A stretch of 64,000 bases of DNA. It comes from Aneurinibacillus sp. Ricciae_BoGa-3 (GTDB lineage: Bacteria > Bacillota > Bacilli > Aneurinibacillales > Aneurinibacillaceae). Positions 16,274-24,568 of the stretch are shown here, one piece after another. The position numbers and the translations under genes are program-made. Each line of letters begins with the position of its first letter. Position 1 is the first letter of the stretch. The stretch spans positions 4,218,001 through 4,282,000 of the forward strand of contig NZ_CP116887.1 in the NCBI RefSeq assembly GCF_028421645.1. Reading direction: 5' to 3'. The notes beneath the pieces were generated by a model. The model was not told where the DNA came from. It saw nothing but the letters and a program-made list of their open reading frames with translations, and did not search any database.

Positions 16274-16843
16274 TTAATCTTTTTCGAGGTTCCCTTTCCA
16301 CTGCGACATACCTGGCAGTGTATTTGTCACATGTAGAAACCCTCTTTCAGTTAACAATTGGCACGCTAAATCGCTGCGGGTGCCTGTGCGACAAATGACA
16401 TGTATTTTTTCTTCCGGATTAAGTTCGTGGATACGGCTTTCTAATTCCCCCAAAGGAAGAGATTTCGCACCGGGAATTCGACCAAACGCGTATTCCGCAG
16501 GTTCACGTACATCCAGTACCGTAATATCTTGATGTTCTAGAAGTTTCTTTTCCAATTCTTCATTTTGAATGGTATGAGGATATTTGGTTTCTTCTTTTGT
16601 CTCTTCTGCCCTTGCCTTTCGAATATAGTGTTTTAACACATCACCTTCTTCCCTTGTACCTAAATACTGATGTCCAGTATTTTTTGCCCAGCCCTGGATG
16701 TCAGCTAAAGAACCTCGATCGGTTGCCTGCAGTTCTAAGACCTGCCCAGCATCTATACTGTCCATCGCTTTTTTAGTTTTGACAATCGGCATCGGACAAG
16801 CTAATCCTTTAGCATCCACTATTTTATCCACTGAAATTTCCAT
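16274..16843 (-). CDS. TusA-rhodanese fusion, YrkF-like (189 aa)
   Basis: The start at 16843 (the second ATG) has the right spacing to AAGGAGG. Residues 1-75 are a TusA domain with Cys16 (GLACPMPIV). A charged linker (76-100) leads to a rhodanese domain with active-site Cys151 in CRTGTRSD. The fusion lets sulfur pass within one chain. Gene order matches the B. subtilis yrk operon. Confidence 0.92.
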   Translation of the reverse strand: MEISVDKIVDAKGLACPMPIVKTKKAMDSIDAGQVLELQATDRGSLADIQGWAKNTGHQYLGTREEGDVLKHYIRKARAEETKEETKYPHTIQNEELEKKLLEHQDITVLDVREPAEYAFGRIPGAKSLPLGELESRIHELNPEEKIHVICRTGTRSDLACQLLTERGFLHVTNTLPGMSQWKGNLEKD

Positions 16844-16856
16844 AACCATTCCTCCT

Positions 16857-17180
16857 TTACTCTGTTTCGCCTTTCCAATTCAACATGCCGCCCGTCATAT
16901 TCTTAAGTCGGGAATGACCACGACTCGAAAGGTATTCACACGCTTTTGTGCTGCGACCACCACTGCGGCATACTACAACCGTTTCTTTATCACGGTCAAT
17001 TTCAAAATGTCGAACATCTAATTGACTAAGAGGAATTAGGACAGCTCCCTTGATATGCCCTGCTTTATATTCATCCACTTCTCGAACGTCAATTAGTTGA
17101 AAATTACCTTTGTCTTCTAACATTTTCTCAACGTCTTCAGGCAAAATATTGATCCAAAGTTCTCGCTGTTTTTCACTCAT
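16857..17180 (-). CDS. single-domain rhodanese (107 aa)
   Basis: The start at 17180 gives a protein beginning MSEKQRE; longer frames run through an operator. The rhodanese active-site loop CRSGGRS starts at Cys71, with LIDVREVDEYKAGHI near residue 29. It is a likely thiosulfate or persulfide sulfurtransferase. A CstR-type operator (17223-17238) lies just upstream, so this gene starts a second regulated unit within the cluster. Confidence 0.9.
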   Translation of the reverse strand: MSEKQRELWINILPEDVEKMLEDKGNFQLIDVREVDEYKAGHIKGAVLIPLSQLDVRHFEIDRDKETVVVCRSGGRSTKACEYLSSRGHSRLKNMTGGMLNWKGETE

Positions 17181-17222
17181 GTTAATGCTCCTTTCATGGC
17201 TATTTGTCCCTGCTTTAAGTTG

Positions 17223-17238
17223 ATACCCCAAAGGGTAT
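17223..17238. promoter_or_regulatory. CstR-type operator 1
   Basis: ATACCCCAAAGGGTAT is a 16-bp palindrome 43-58 bp upstream of the rhodanese start at 17180. It shares the ATACCC-N4-GGGTAT pattern with three others in this cluster. Confidence 0.7.
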
Positions 17239-17268
17239 TAAAGGTTTCAAAAAATTGGTTGGATATCA

Positions 17269-17751
17269 TTAAATAAATAAGTTAACCCTACCATCCTCTG
17301 CATCCGCTAGATATGCAGCGACACCAGCATATACGATATTGTCAAGCAACTCTGCTTCTTGCAACCCTAGAAGATCCATCGTCATTGTACATGCAACTAG
17401 TTTGATATCTTGTTCTTGTGCCATTTCAATTAATTGAGGCAGCGTTAAAGCATTGTGTTTCTTGATCACATGTTTGATCATTTGGGGACCCATTCCAACA
17501 AAGTTCATTTTGGAAAGAGTCATTTTATTGGCGCCACGTGGCATCATTTTCCCAAACATTTTCTCAAGAAATCCTTTTTTAACCGGGACCCATTCATCTT
17601 TACGGAGCGCATTTAATCCCCAAAACGTATGAAAGATTGTTACCTCATGATCATAAGCTGCTGCACCGTTTGCAATGATATAGGCAGCCATCGCTTTATC
17701 ATAATCACCGCTAAACAAGATAATGTTTGTTTTTTTCTTCTGCTGACTCAC
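17269..17751 (-). CDS. DsrE family protein, YrkE-like (160 aa)
   Basis: Residues 6-50 (TNIILFSGDYDKAMAAYI ... HEVTIFHTFWGLN) and the C-terminal IKLVACTMTMDLLG with the conserved Cys near residue 121 are typical of the longer DsrE/PRK-type sulfur relay proteins in CstR regulons. The middle (residues 60-100) is basic and methionine-rich. Two operators lie in the 180 bp upstream, making this the first gene of the main sulfur operon. Confidence 0.9.
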   Translation of the reverse strand: MSQQKKKTNIILFSGDYDKAMAAYIIANGAAAYDHEVTIFHTFWGLNALRKDEWVPVKKGFLEKMFGKMMPRGANKMTLSKMNFVGMGPQMIKHVIKKHNALTLPQLIEMAQEQDIKLVACTMTMDLLGLQEAELLDNIVYAGVAAYLADAEDGRVNLFI

Positions 17752-17825
17752 CTTTAATTTCCCCTTTAGGTTTTTTCTTTAATAAAAATGTCCTTCGTAC
17801 TATCGGGCTGCTTGTTGCACCACAT

Positions 17826-17841
17826 ATACCCATACGGGTAT
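17826..17841. promoter_or_regulatory. CstR-type operator 2
   Basis: ATACCCATACGGGTAT is a perfect 6+6 palindrome in the promoter gap between the repressor gene and the first DsrE gene. Confidence 0.75.
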
Positions 17842-17868
17842 TTCGCGATGTAAATTTTTTATTATCAA

Positions 17869-17884
17869 ATACCCTCATGGGTAT
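17869..17884. promoter_or_regulatory. CstR-type operator 3
   Basis: ATACCCTCATGGGTAT, a 6+6 palindrome 43 bp (about four helix turns) from operator 2, so both face the same side of the DNA. Confidence 0.75.
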
Positions 17885-17931
17885 ATTACATGGTAAATAA
17901 AAATTTGTCCAGCAGGTAAATTTCGCCGTTT

Positions 17932-18198
17932 CTATCGGCTTTTTACGAGCAAATTGACTGCTTCTTTAATTAGCTGCTCTGTATCTTCACCCTTTTCAAT
18001 TTGTTCACGAATACACTGTTCCAAATTGGAACTCACAATAACGCCGATTGTACGATCAATGGCGCTGCGTGCAGCTGATAATTGGGTGACAAGGTCTCTG
18101 CAGTCTTTCCCTTGTTCCATCATAGCTATAATGCCTCTAATTTGCCCTTCAATCCGCTTTAATCGATTTCGCATCTGCTGATTATATTCCACTTGCAA
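17932..18198 (-). CDS. CstR-type persulfide-sensing repressor (88 aa)
   Basis: A CsoR/RcnR-fold all-helical regulator (DUF156). Cys33 and Cys62 occupy the sensing positions, while the copper-binding His of CsoR is replaced by Asn58. Loss of that His is the mark of CstR, which senses persulfides through the two cysteines and releases operator DNA. It overlaps the end of the rhodanese-like gene by 17 nt. The four ATACCC-GGGTAT operators in the cluster are its probable targets. Confidence 0.88.
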   Translation of the reverse strand: MQVEYNQQMRNRLKRIEGQIRGIIAMMEQGKDCRDLVTQLSAARSAIDRTIGVIVSSNLEQCIREQIEKGEDTEQLIKEAVNLLVKSR

Positions 18199-18586
18199 TT
18201 CCGCCTTCCAGACAACTTTTATTTATACGTCGCTTTTCACTTTTAACCGCGTATGAATAAGCGACGACGTGACATCCCTTACGACGCAGGAAACGAATAC
18301 CTGTATTTTTTGATATTTCATCCGCAGTAATGATTATTATATCCTGATCTTTAATGGAGTGATAATATCGTTTTAAATAAGCAGACGGTATATTTAACGC
18401 TTGGAATACTGGTTGTTTTGCCGCTTCGTTATAATCCCTCAAATCAACTAATACAACCTTTTTATTAACCAATGCGTTTTCAATCTTTATACAAGATATC
18501 CCTCGAACTGGAGCATATCGGTTGTAAATCAGACTGGTGATTATAACTACGTTTAACAAGATAAATAAATACAACAAATTGCTCAC
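18182..18586 (-). CDS. membrane-anchored rhodanese-like protein, no active-site Cys (134 aa)
   Basis: A membrane segment at residues 3-20 is followed by a rhodanese-like domain (VVLVDLRDYNEAAKQ ... ALNIPSAYLKR). The active-site loop reads IITADEIS with no cysteine, so ordinary sulfurtransferase activity is unlikely. Start GTG 18586 is the reported choice, though the ribosome site is close. An operator at 18616-18631 places it under the same control as the other sulfur genes, with cstR downstream in the same transcript. Confidence 0.75.
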   Translation of the reverse strand: MSNLLYLFILLNVVIITSLIYNRYAPVRGISCIKIENALVNKKVVLVDLRDYNEAAKQPVFQALNIPSAYLKRYYHSIKDQDIIIITADEISKNTGIRFLRRKGCHVVAYSYAVKSEKRRINKSCLEGGIASGI

Positions 18587-18615
18587 TTCCTCAACGTGTA
18601 CTACAAATCAATTGT

Positions 18616-18631
18616 ATACTCCATGGGGTAT
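18616..18631. promoter_or_regulatory. CstR-type operator 4
   Basis: ATACTCCATGGGGTAT lies 30 bp upstream of the rhodanese-like/cstR transcription unit; one mismatch in the left arm. Confidence 0.65.
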
Positions 18632-18739
18632 ATAGTCAAACGCAGAAACATCTTCATGCAACATTATCAGTAAAAAAGTCATATCTATACTGGCATTTCT
18701 TTTGCAGTCCCCTCAAATAAATAAATTTTTCTTTACATA

Positions 18740-18780
18740 GTTATTGAAGATAACTGCCCAGTAGTTGAACAACGAAAAAA
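18740..18780. repeat. direct repeat, left side of the cupin gene
   Basis: TTATTGAAGATAACTGCC..AGTAGTTGAA resembles 19599-19637 (TTATTGGAGATAACTGCC..ATAGTTGAA) over ~38 bp with a few changes. Confidence 0.6.
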
Positions 18781-18800
18781 GGAGCCAGTACACTGACTCC
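18774..18800 (-). terminator. terminator after the cupin gene
   Basis: On the minus strand GGAGTCAGT pairs with ACTGGCTCC and is followed by TTTTTTCG. It ends the cupin transcript. Confidence 0.85.
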
Positions 18801-18885
18801 TCCATTATTGATTCCCTTTAGTTGAATATCAAGAAACAATAAAACTTTTACCCTATCCTTATATACATTTTTCAATCGATTAATG

Positions 18886-19437
18886 TCAGTAGTTTCTTTC
18901 AGAAGCCATTGCGATTGCTTTCGTTTCATGAACTGTACCATATGGATGCTGAGGCGGTGCATAAATAACGTAAATTTTAAGTGGTTGACTACCCGTGTTG
19001 GTTACATTGTGCCATTTTCCAGCAGGTATCATAATTGCATAGCCATCATACGCCATTTCTTGAAAATCTAAATTATCTTTTCTATCACCCATTTGAACAA
19101 GTCCCTGACCTGCTTCAATCCGTATGAATTGATCAGTTGTTGGATGTACTTCTAAACCGATGTCATCTCCAACATTAATACTCATCAAAGTCACTTGAAG
19201 ATGTTTCCCTGTCCATAAAGCGGTGCGGTAAGTATTGTTTCGCATAGTTACTTGGTGAATATTCACTACAAATGGTCTTGTTCCATAATCTCCTAATTCG
19301 ATGTTTCCATAATAGGGATTCCAATTGTTATGGTTCCAATTGTAATAATAAGGGTTCCAATTATAACTCCAATTGTTATTCCAGTTGTTATGCATTGGAT
19401 TATGCCATTGATAGTGACAGCAGGAATTACTGAACAT
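18886..19437 (-). CDS. cupin protein with Asn/Trp/Tyr-rich N-terminus (183 aa)
   Basis: ATG at 19437 has GAGGGG at proper spacing. Residues 5-45 are a low-complexity stretch of NW, NP and YY units (WNPYYYNWNHNNWNPYYGN), like spore-coat or cell-surface repeats. Residues 60-175 form a cupin: LEVHPTTDQFIRIEAGQG gives metal-type His/Gln/Glu ligands, and MIPAGKWHNVTN holds the second motif histidine. Such two-part proteins occur in Bacillales and are probably spore-associated; that is inference. Direct repeats lie on both sides of the gene. Confidence 0.8.
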   Translation of the reverse strand: MFSNSCCHYQWHNPMHNNWNNNWSYNWNPYYYNWNHNNWNPYYGNIELGDYGTRPFVVNIHQVTMRNNTYRTALWTGKHLQVTLMSINVGDDIGLEVHPTTDQFIRIEAGQGLVQMGDRKDNLDFQEMAYDGYAIMIPAGKWHNVTNTGSQPLKIYVIYAPPQHPYGTVHETKAIAMASERNY

Positions 19438-19598
19438 ATGCATTCCCCTCTCATAATTGTTTACCGCTTTATCCTATGCAACTGCCTATTTAAAGGGATG
19501 CAAAATGCGCAATAATGGTCAAGAGCCTGTGTTCTAATAAAACGATGACAATATAAAATTGCAAACAATTGATACCCCATTTTTTCCCCATATCCATT

Positions 19599-19637
19599 TA
19601 CAGTTATTGGAGATAACTGCCAGATAGTTGAATAGCA
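19599..19637. repeat. direct repeat, right side of the cupin gene
   Basis: Partner of 18740-18780; together they bracket an ~860-bp piece with the cupin gene. Confidence 0.6.
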
Positions 19638-19724
19638 AAAACACAAGTAAAAAAACCGTCTTAGGTAGACGGGTTTATCTTTAATTAATATAAATTCGAA
19701 AAAAGCAAGTTTCTCAACACTCTG

Positions 19725-19754
19725 TAAAGACGCTACCAGCCGGTAGCGTCTTTA
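19725..19754. repeat. AAAGACGCTACC hairpin, right copy
   Basis: A perfect 13-bp stem (TAAAGACGCTACC with GGTAGCGTCTTTA) and a 4-nt loop. Its stem matches the one at 12526-12553. It lies directly after the SEC-C gene end and could terminate it. Confidence 0.75.
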
Positions 19755-19758
19755 ACCA

Positions 19759-20577
19759 CTATGACCTAAGCCAATCCAGAGACTTTCTGGATGGTATATT
19801 CGTTACTTTACACCAAAATAAATGAGGATCGTCTTTCAAGTACTTAATGCTATGCATTTGTTCAGGGGAGTCCTTAAATAATAGTTCTTCCCTTTCTTTG
19901 AGGTCTCGTTCATAGTGACAGAGCTTATAAAGATTGCCACTGCCACAATGACACTTCCCTTCCGTATCAATGATACCTGGATATGCCCAAGAGGGCAGTA
20001 ACTCAGCATTCGGACCAATCCAAACTCCTTTGGCCACACGTTTCCTTGTTTCCAACCAAACCTCATGCCTTAACAACCATAACGTCGCTTGTTGCAAAGA
20101 CGATTTTACCCGAGAATAGTTGTCATCGCCCAGTAAATCTGGATTGTCAGTATAACAGAACGAAGCTGGCATATGAAAGCCTGTCTTTGTATCGGTGAAC
20201 GGTACGTTTAAGTGAGGATGATCCGGGTACTTACGGTATGAAATCTCCGGATCTAAGCTAATGATGACAGGTTGCTTCCTTAGAAACTGTTCGCTGGTTT
20301 CATAGGGATACACAGCAAGGGTATAAGTTCTACTTTTAAGAGCAGGTAACACTTGGGCTATCAGTTCAGGTAAATCATGTTCAAACTGGCAATGCTCCCA
20401 ATGTAACACCTCTTGACCAGACACGCCGACCACACGAACATGCTCAATATCTGACACGACTAGAGGGAGTTCCTCGGGCGAAGGAAAAGGGTTGATTCGC
20501 ACAACAAACCAACCCTCTTGTTTCGTGCCGATGATGTCGTACTCCCTCGCTAGTTTATCGACGAGGGATTCGAACAT
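19759..20577 (-). CDS. SEC-C motif protein with unknown N-terminal domain (272 aa)
   Basis: The C-terminal SEC-C zinc motif is visible (CHCGSGNLYKLC, Cys209, Cys211, Cys220, then His221 replacing the usual last Cys). The first ~200 residues are a folded domain with KYPDHPHLN at 117-124 and SFCYTDNP at 139-146. This recalls the HPxx...Cys pattern of prokaryotic E2-like ubiquitin-conjugation proteins, but I cannot confirm it. It is translated from ATG 20577 with a weak ribosome site, overlapping the small gene before it, so it is probably translationally coupled. Confidence 0.65.
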   Translation of the reverse strand: MFESLVDKLAREYDIIGTKQEGWFVVRINPFPSPEELPLVVSDIEHVRVVGVSGQEVLHWEHCQFEHDLPELIAQVLPALKSRTYTLAVYPYETSEQFLRKQPVIISLDPEISYRKYPDHPHLNVPFTDTKTGFHMPASFCYTDNPDLLGDDNYSRVKSSLQQATLWLLRHEVWLETRKRVAKGVWIGPNAELLPSWAYPGIIDTEGKCHCGSGNLYKLCHYERDLKEREELLFKDSPEQMHSIKYLKDDPHLFWCKVTNIPSRKSLDWLRS

Positions 20578-20716
20578 CGGGAGCCGCCGCGTGCGATGGG
20601 TGTGGGACTACAGGGTTCACGTGAGGCTTTCCGTGGTTCCCGCTGTCCTGATGTCCTTTGCCGTCATTACCTTTGTCGGGACGAGGATCAATCCCATGGT
20701 TTCCATTGTGGCTCAT
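20555..20716 (-). CDS. small Gly/His/Asn/Pro-rich protein (53 aa)
   Basis: ATG at 20716 follows AAGGAG at 8 nt. The product is low complexity and repetitive: SHNGNHG, GKGHQDSGNHGKPH, then Pro-rich. Its stop lies 23 nt inside the SEC-C gene, so ribosomes ending here can restart there. It does not resemble a folded domain; it may be a tail or substrate for the SEC-C protein, or a remnant of a longer gene. Confidence 0.55.
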   Translation of the reverse strand: MSHNGNHGIDPRPDKGNDGKGHQDSGNHGKPHVNPVVPHPSHAAAPDVRIPRR

Positions 20717-20760
20717 CCTTACCACTCCTTTTTACAATGTGATGGAAGTGGATAAGTCTG

Positions 20761-21096
20761 TAAAAGACCCCATCTGTTTTCCTATGTGTTAGCCAACTTG
20801 ATTTACTCTGTAATCTCATGTATCATGATAACTGCTACATTAACAAAAATACATAAGTAACACCAAGGATGGGAAAGGGCTACCTTTTGCATCCTTTTTC
20901 CATTTTCCTTTCATTAGTATACTGGATATCTTGTCCAATAGTCAAGTATAGTCAAACTACTTCCGAAGTAAAATCAACTAACAGGGTTGATAACTGAAGA
21001 AATGCTAGCGCCCAAAACATAAAAATCAATTGGGCACTAAAGGACAAACAGAGCAATTGCTTTAACGTTCGGAATAAGCTTCACACCAAGAGCGAG
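20761..21096. other. non-coding promoter region
   Basis: About 340 bp with no supported ORF. AT-rich hexamers near 20935-20960 could serve leftward promoters; nothing is specific. Confidence 0.4.
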
Positions 21097-21126
21097 GCCC
21101 ATCCACAGGAGTTGTTCTGGATGGGC
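21097..21126. repeat. GCCCATCCA hairpin, right copy
   Basis: GGCCCATCCA pairs with TGGATGGGCC; the loop side reads CAGGAGTTGTTC. It matches the hairpin at 12394-12421 in stem and position of the CCCATCCAC word. It lies just after the 798-aa protein gene (stop side) and may terminate it. Confidence 0.7.
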
Positions 21127-21132
21127 CTCCTT

Positions 21133-23529
21133 CTATCTACCGCTTGAGAATGTACCGTACCTGCTCCATAACATTGAGAAAGGAACTGGTGATGTAATGC
21201 TAGTGCCACTCATGTTAGCATTACGATCAATGGAGATAGCTTTAGAGTAAATCTTCAAGTTCATGTGCTGGAAAGTAGGGTCAATGGTCTGCGTTTGCGG
21301 AATAAATCCTTTGTTAATCAGCAGATTTGGCACTGCCCTGTACATTGTTGGAACATAGTAATTGAACTGGAATGGTGTGGGGTCGAGTGAATTCGATCCT
21401 CTACATGGCTTCATCTGATAATCAGTCACTGCCATTTTAGACGTGCTGCCTGTCCAACTTCCTGTCACATTGATGGTTAATCCAGATGGATTCTGTCTGA
21501 TACCTGCCCAAGCTTCTGGGGCTGCGCCTGGGAAATAGATCGGGCAAGAGTCTGTACCAACGCAAGTCCTTTTACCACAAGTGTAGTAGAACTTCCAAGT
21601 ATGCCATGTGGTCTTAATCACTGGCTTCGCCCAAGTCGAGACTTCTTCGCCAAAGTATGGACTATAACTATTTGCCATTGACCTCATATTCTGTGGTGCA
21701 CCTTGGTAGTAATTGTATCCACGTGCCGGAATCGAGTTGATAGACTGAGCAGTACCATGGGGAGTCGGATTTTCGCGAACTATTCCGTAGTCATCCCAGT
21801 ACCCACTTCCAGTGTTGGCTGGTATGTCAGGTGTGGTGAACGTAGTCGATTTAGTTCCACCAATTTGATTGGTGACTGAGATTGCCTGAATCTGACATTT
21901 GTAAGTCGTTCCTGGGCTAAGCCCAGTTAATCGGAAATTCCGGTCTTTGCCAACGTACTTTTGCGAAAGTGGACCATTGATTGTACCACAGTCAACAATG
22001 TAACGATCAAGTCGCTGAGGTTGCGCTACGGATGCCCAGTACGGAGTGGCATTGTTGTAATCGATATTGTTAACGTCAATCGGTGGCGTTACCCAAGGCA
22101 TTTCAATTGGAATTTCTTTCGCTACCAGATTATCCTTCCAGTCACTTTCGTTATCTGGCTTGGTTTTGCCTGGGTTAACCTTGAACGCCACGAGAATTTG
22201 CTGCTTGTCTGTTGGAGCAAAGAACGAATATCCAGCTGTCCTTGTTCCATTAGCTTCAATTGTTATATTGCTTGGTGCAGCGATAATGTCACTAGGATCA
22301 AGCTTACCGTTACCATTCTTATCCACGTATACTTGGAGTGCACTGGCTGTGTCGCCCATGTCACTGCCCAATTCGGCAGAAATGGTAACTTTAGCACCGG
22401 ACTTCACTGTGGCCGGTGCATACCAAATATTTTTTGCCCAAAGATTGTTTTTAGGCTGGTACATGATCACCAGTGACTTAGTAACAGATCGTCCGAATGC
22501 ATCATCCAATTTGACAGTAACAACATTCTTACCGGGTAGAAGTATGTCTTGAATATCTCGCAAGTAAATTTTGCCCGGTACTGTGTCAACCCCTGCCCAT
22601 TTGCCTGCCTTCATTGGCCCGATGCTGGCTGGGCCATTGCCCGGTGACCATAATTTTTTTGGCTTTCCTGGACTTGTCCACAAAGTGAGAGTAGCAGTAT
22701 TCCGTAGGAAGCCCCAAGTTGTTCCAGAAAAATCAATATAATCGCTCTGGCTCATAGGTGGGATCTTCACATTGCCTGTTGAGTAGTCAACATGTTGACC
22801 AAGAATAACTGGCGCATAGGTTTCTATTGTTGGTGCAACAGTAGTTGGGAAAGTTGCCCACCATTGAGGAGTGTTTACCCCATCGCCACCAACGTAATCG
22901 AGAACCTTCTCCGCACCTTTCCTATCACTAGCCAAGTTAGTACCGGCACTTTCCCATATCACTGATGGGACGTCTACATACAGAATGTTGCTGACTGTGT
23001 AGAAACGCCATGTGACTCCATCATAGCTAACCGATCCAGTTGCGGTTCCAGATGCCTGCAGCTTGTAGTGAGCAGCCAATAGCTTACTCATGACAAATTG
23101 TGGGTTGCCCTTCGCACTGGCGACGTAACGCGGAACCTCTGTCACTGGCATTGCAAAGAACCCATTAGTAGCAGTGTGGAGATTGTCATTTGGTCCGTTC
23201 TTTACCAGATTATACGTTGCTGCAGTGGTCATAGCACTACCATCAATAGTGGAAGACTTACTTGGATTAACTGGCTTGAAGTTTACATCATTTGCTGTGT
23301 AATCGAAGTAAGACAGACCATGAAATGTTGGCATAGCCTTCCGGAAGGAGCCTTGACCTTGCAAGCCCGCTCCGGAAAGATCTCCCTTCACTGTTGGCAA
23401 TGCTGTGTCCTTGGTGTTGGTGAATGCGGGTCCATAGTCTTGCTGCACTGCAAAAGCAGGTGACGCCACTTGTGCCATGAGAACACCGGAGATCAATACG
23501 GATGATATTCTGTTTTTTATGTTGCACAT
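21133..23529 (-). CDS. large secreted protein with FN3-like domain (798 aa)
   Basis: A Sec signal is clear (basic MCNIKNR start, hydrophobic core, PAFA cleavage near residue 27). The mature protein is rich in Gly, Pro, Ser, Thr and Trp. A fibronectin-III-like domain lies at about 478-575 (LSPGTTYKCQIQAIS). The C-terminal third has six or more cysteines (TCGKRTCVGTDSCP), unusual for a Firmicute exoprotein. No catalytic motif recognised. It is the last gene of an HTH-SLH-secreted protein operon, so it may work at the cell surface with the SLH protein. Confidence 0.75.
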   Translation of the reverse strand: MCNIKNRISSVLISGVLMAQVASPAFAVQQDYGPAFTNTKDTALPTVKGDLSGAGLQGQGSFRKAMPTFHGLSYFDYTANDVNFKPVNPSKSSTIDGSAMTTAATYNLVKNGPNDNLHTATNGFFAMPVTEVPRYVASAKGNPQFVMSKLLAAHYKLQASGTATGSVSYDGVTWRFYTVSNILYVDVPSVIWESAGTNLASDRKGAEKVLDYVGGDGVNTPQWWATFPTTVAPTIETYAPVILGQHVDYSTGNVKIPPMSQSDYIDFSGTTWGFLRNTATLTLWTSPGKPKKLWSPGNGPASIGPMKAGKWAGVDTVPGKIYLRDIQDILLPGKNVVTVKLDDAFGRSVTKSLVIMYQPKNNLWAKNIWYAPATVKSGAKVTISAELGSDMGDTASALQVYVDKNGNGKLDPSDIIAAPSNITIEANGTRTAGYSFFAPTDKQQILVAFKVNPGKTKPDNESDWKDNLVAKEIPIEMPWVTPPIDVNNIDYNNATPYWASVAQPQRLDRYIVDCGTINGPLSQKYVGKDRNFRLTGLSPGTTYKCQIQAISVTNQIGGTKSTTFTTPDIPANTGSGYWDDYGIVRENPTPHGTAQSINSIPARGYNYYQGAPQNMRSMANSYSPYFGEEVSTWAKPVIKTTWHTWKFYYTCGKRTCVGTDSCPIYFPGAAPEAWAGIRQNPSGLTINVTGSWTGSTSKMAVTDYQMKPCRGSNSLDPTPFQFNYYVPTMYRAVPNLLINKGFIPQTQTIDPTFQHMNLKIYSKAISIDRNANMSGTSITSPVPFSMLWSRYGTFSSGR

Positions 23530-23560
23530 ATTGCTTGTGTACTCCCCTTCCTATTGATGC

Positions 23561-24568
23561 TTACTGTTTAGCATCGTATACCACTTTCATTGATGGAAAC
23601 TTGACGGACACTCCGTTAACTCCATTCTCTCTGTTGTCGAAGATACCCAATGTGATTCCATTAGCATTAAGAGGAATGCTGAAATCCTGACCTTTCTTGC
23701 CATCACCACTGCCCCACGCAGTATATTGGTTTCCTAATACGTAGTTAATTGTCCAAGTGTAACCTTGTGAAGCAGTTGGCAGTTTACCTGTTACTTTATC
23801 GCCAACGACTTTCAAGCTTTTTACGAATGCGTCTACTACAGGCTGTGTTGCTGGGTCTGCAGGAAGAGTCGGCTTAGTATCGTATACGCTGTCGTTAAGC
23901 TGTTGGAGCATCTGTTCAATAGATAGGTCACTCGATCTGCTAGGCGCAGGAGAAGGCGCTGGATGTGGGGTTCCGATTACCTGAGTGTCAGTTACTTGAG
24001 TAAGCTGCTCGGTAGGCGCAACTGCCGGAGTTGGAGTACGCAAACCTTTTGTTACCAGTGTTTTGATGAATTGTGCTGCTTCTGCTCGGGTTAGAGTGTC
24101 AAACCCTGCATAGCCCTTGATTGTCAGTAGTCCAGTCTTACCGTTAGCCAAACCCTGTTGCAGGATGTACTGCTCTGCTTCACGTCCTTGGTAAAGAACT
24201 CCTTGCGATGCAGCAACTAGCTCAGCCACATGCAGACGACTTACCGGCCTGTTAGAGGCTTGCACCGGATAGTTAAATGACTTCGCTGTAGTGAACACGT
24301 TTTGGGGCCACTGTGTCTTAGGGATCGAAATTGACGGGTAAGACTTGAGAAGCATCGTCACAAACTCCGCTTCCGTTACAGGCGCGTTAGGGTGAAAGGT
24401 ATGGTCAGGATACCCAGCCACTATCCCAGTGTTTTCTGCCCAACTGATCGCAGATGCATACCAAGCGTTTTGCTTCACATCTTTGAAACTAGCTGCGGAT
24501 GCAGATACAGCCCCACTTAGCAAAATTACTGTTCCCATTCCTACTAGCACGGTTTTTTTGATCTTCAT
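23561..24568 (-). CDS. SLH-domain surface protein (335 aa)
   Basis: The start at 24568 follows GGGAG and gives a clean Sec signal (KIKKTVLVGMGTVILLSGAVSASA, cut into two parts by its basic head). SLH motifs follow at about 28-80 (FKDV..NAWYASAISWAENTGIVAGYPDHTFHPNAPVT is the hallmark) and a weaker one to ~190. A Pro/Ser/Thr linker (200-225) leads to a C-terminal ~110-residue domain. SLH domains bind pyruvylated secondary wall polymers, so it is anchored to the wall. Operon with the upstream HTH gene (4-nt overlap) and the 798-aa exoprotein. Confidence 0.85.
   Translation of the reverse strand: MKIKKTVLVGMGTVILLSGAVSASAASFKDVKQNAWYASAISWAENTGIVAGYPDHTFHPNAPVTEAEFVTMLLKSYPSISIPKTQWPQNVFTTAKSFNYPVQASNRPVSRLHVAELVAASQGVLYQGREAEQYILQQGLANGKTGLLTIKGYAGFDTLTRAEAAQFIKTLVTKGLRTPTPAVAPTEQLTQVTDTQVIGTPHPAPSPAPSRSSDLSIEQMLQQLNDSVYDTKPTLPADPATQPVVDAFVKSLKVVGDKVTGKLPTASQGYTWTINYVLGNQYTAWGSGDGKKGQDFSIPLNANGITLGIFDNRENGVNGVSVKFPSMKVVYDAKQ

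Noticed and set aside
21961..22552. Long + strand ORFs inside the 798-aa protein gene
   Set aside because: Antisense shadows of a gene with a signal peptide and domain structure.
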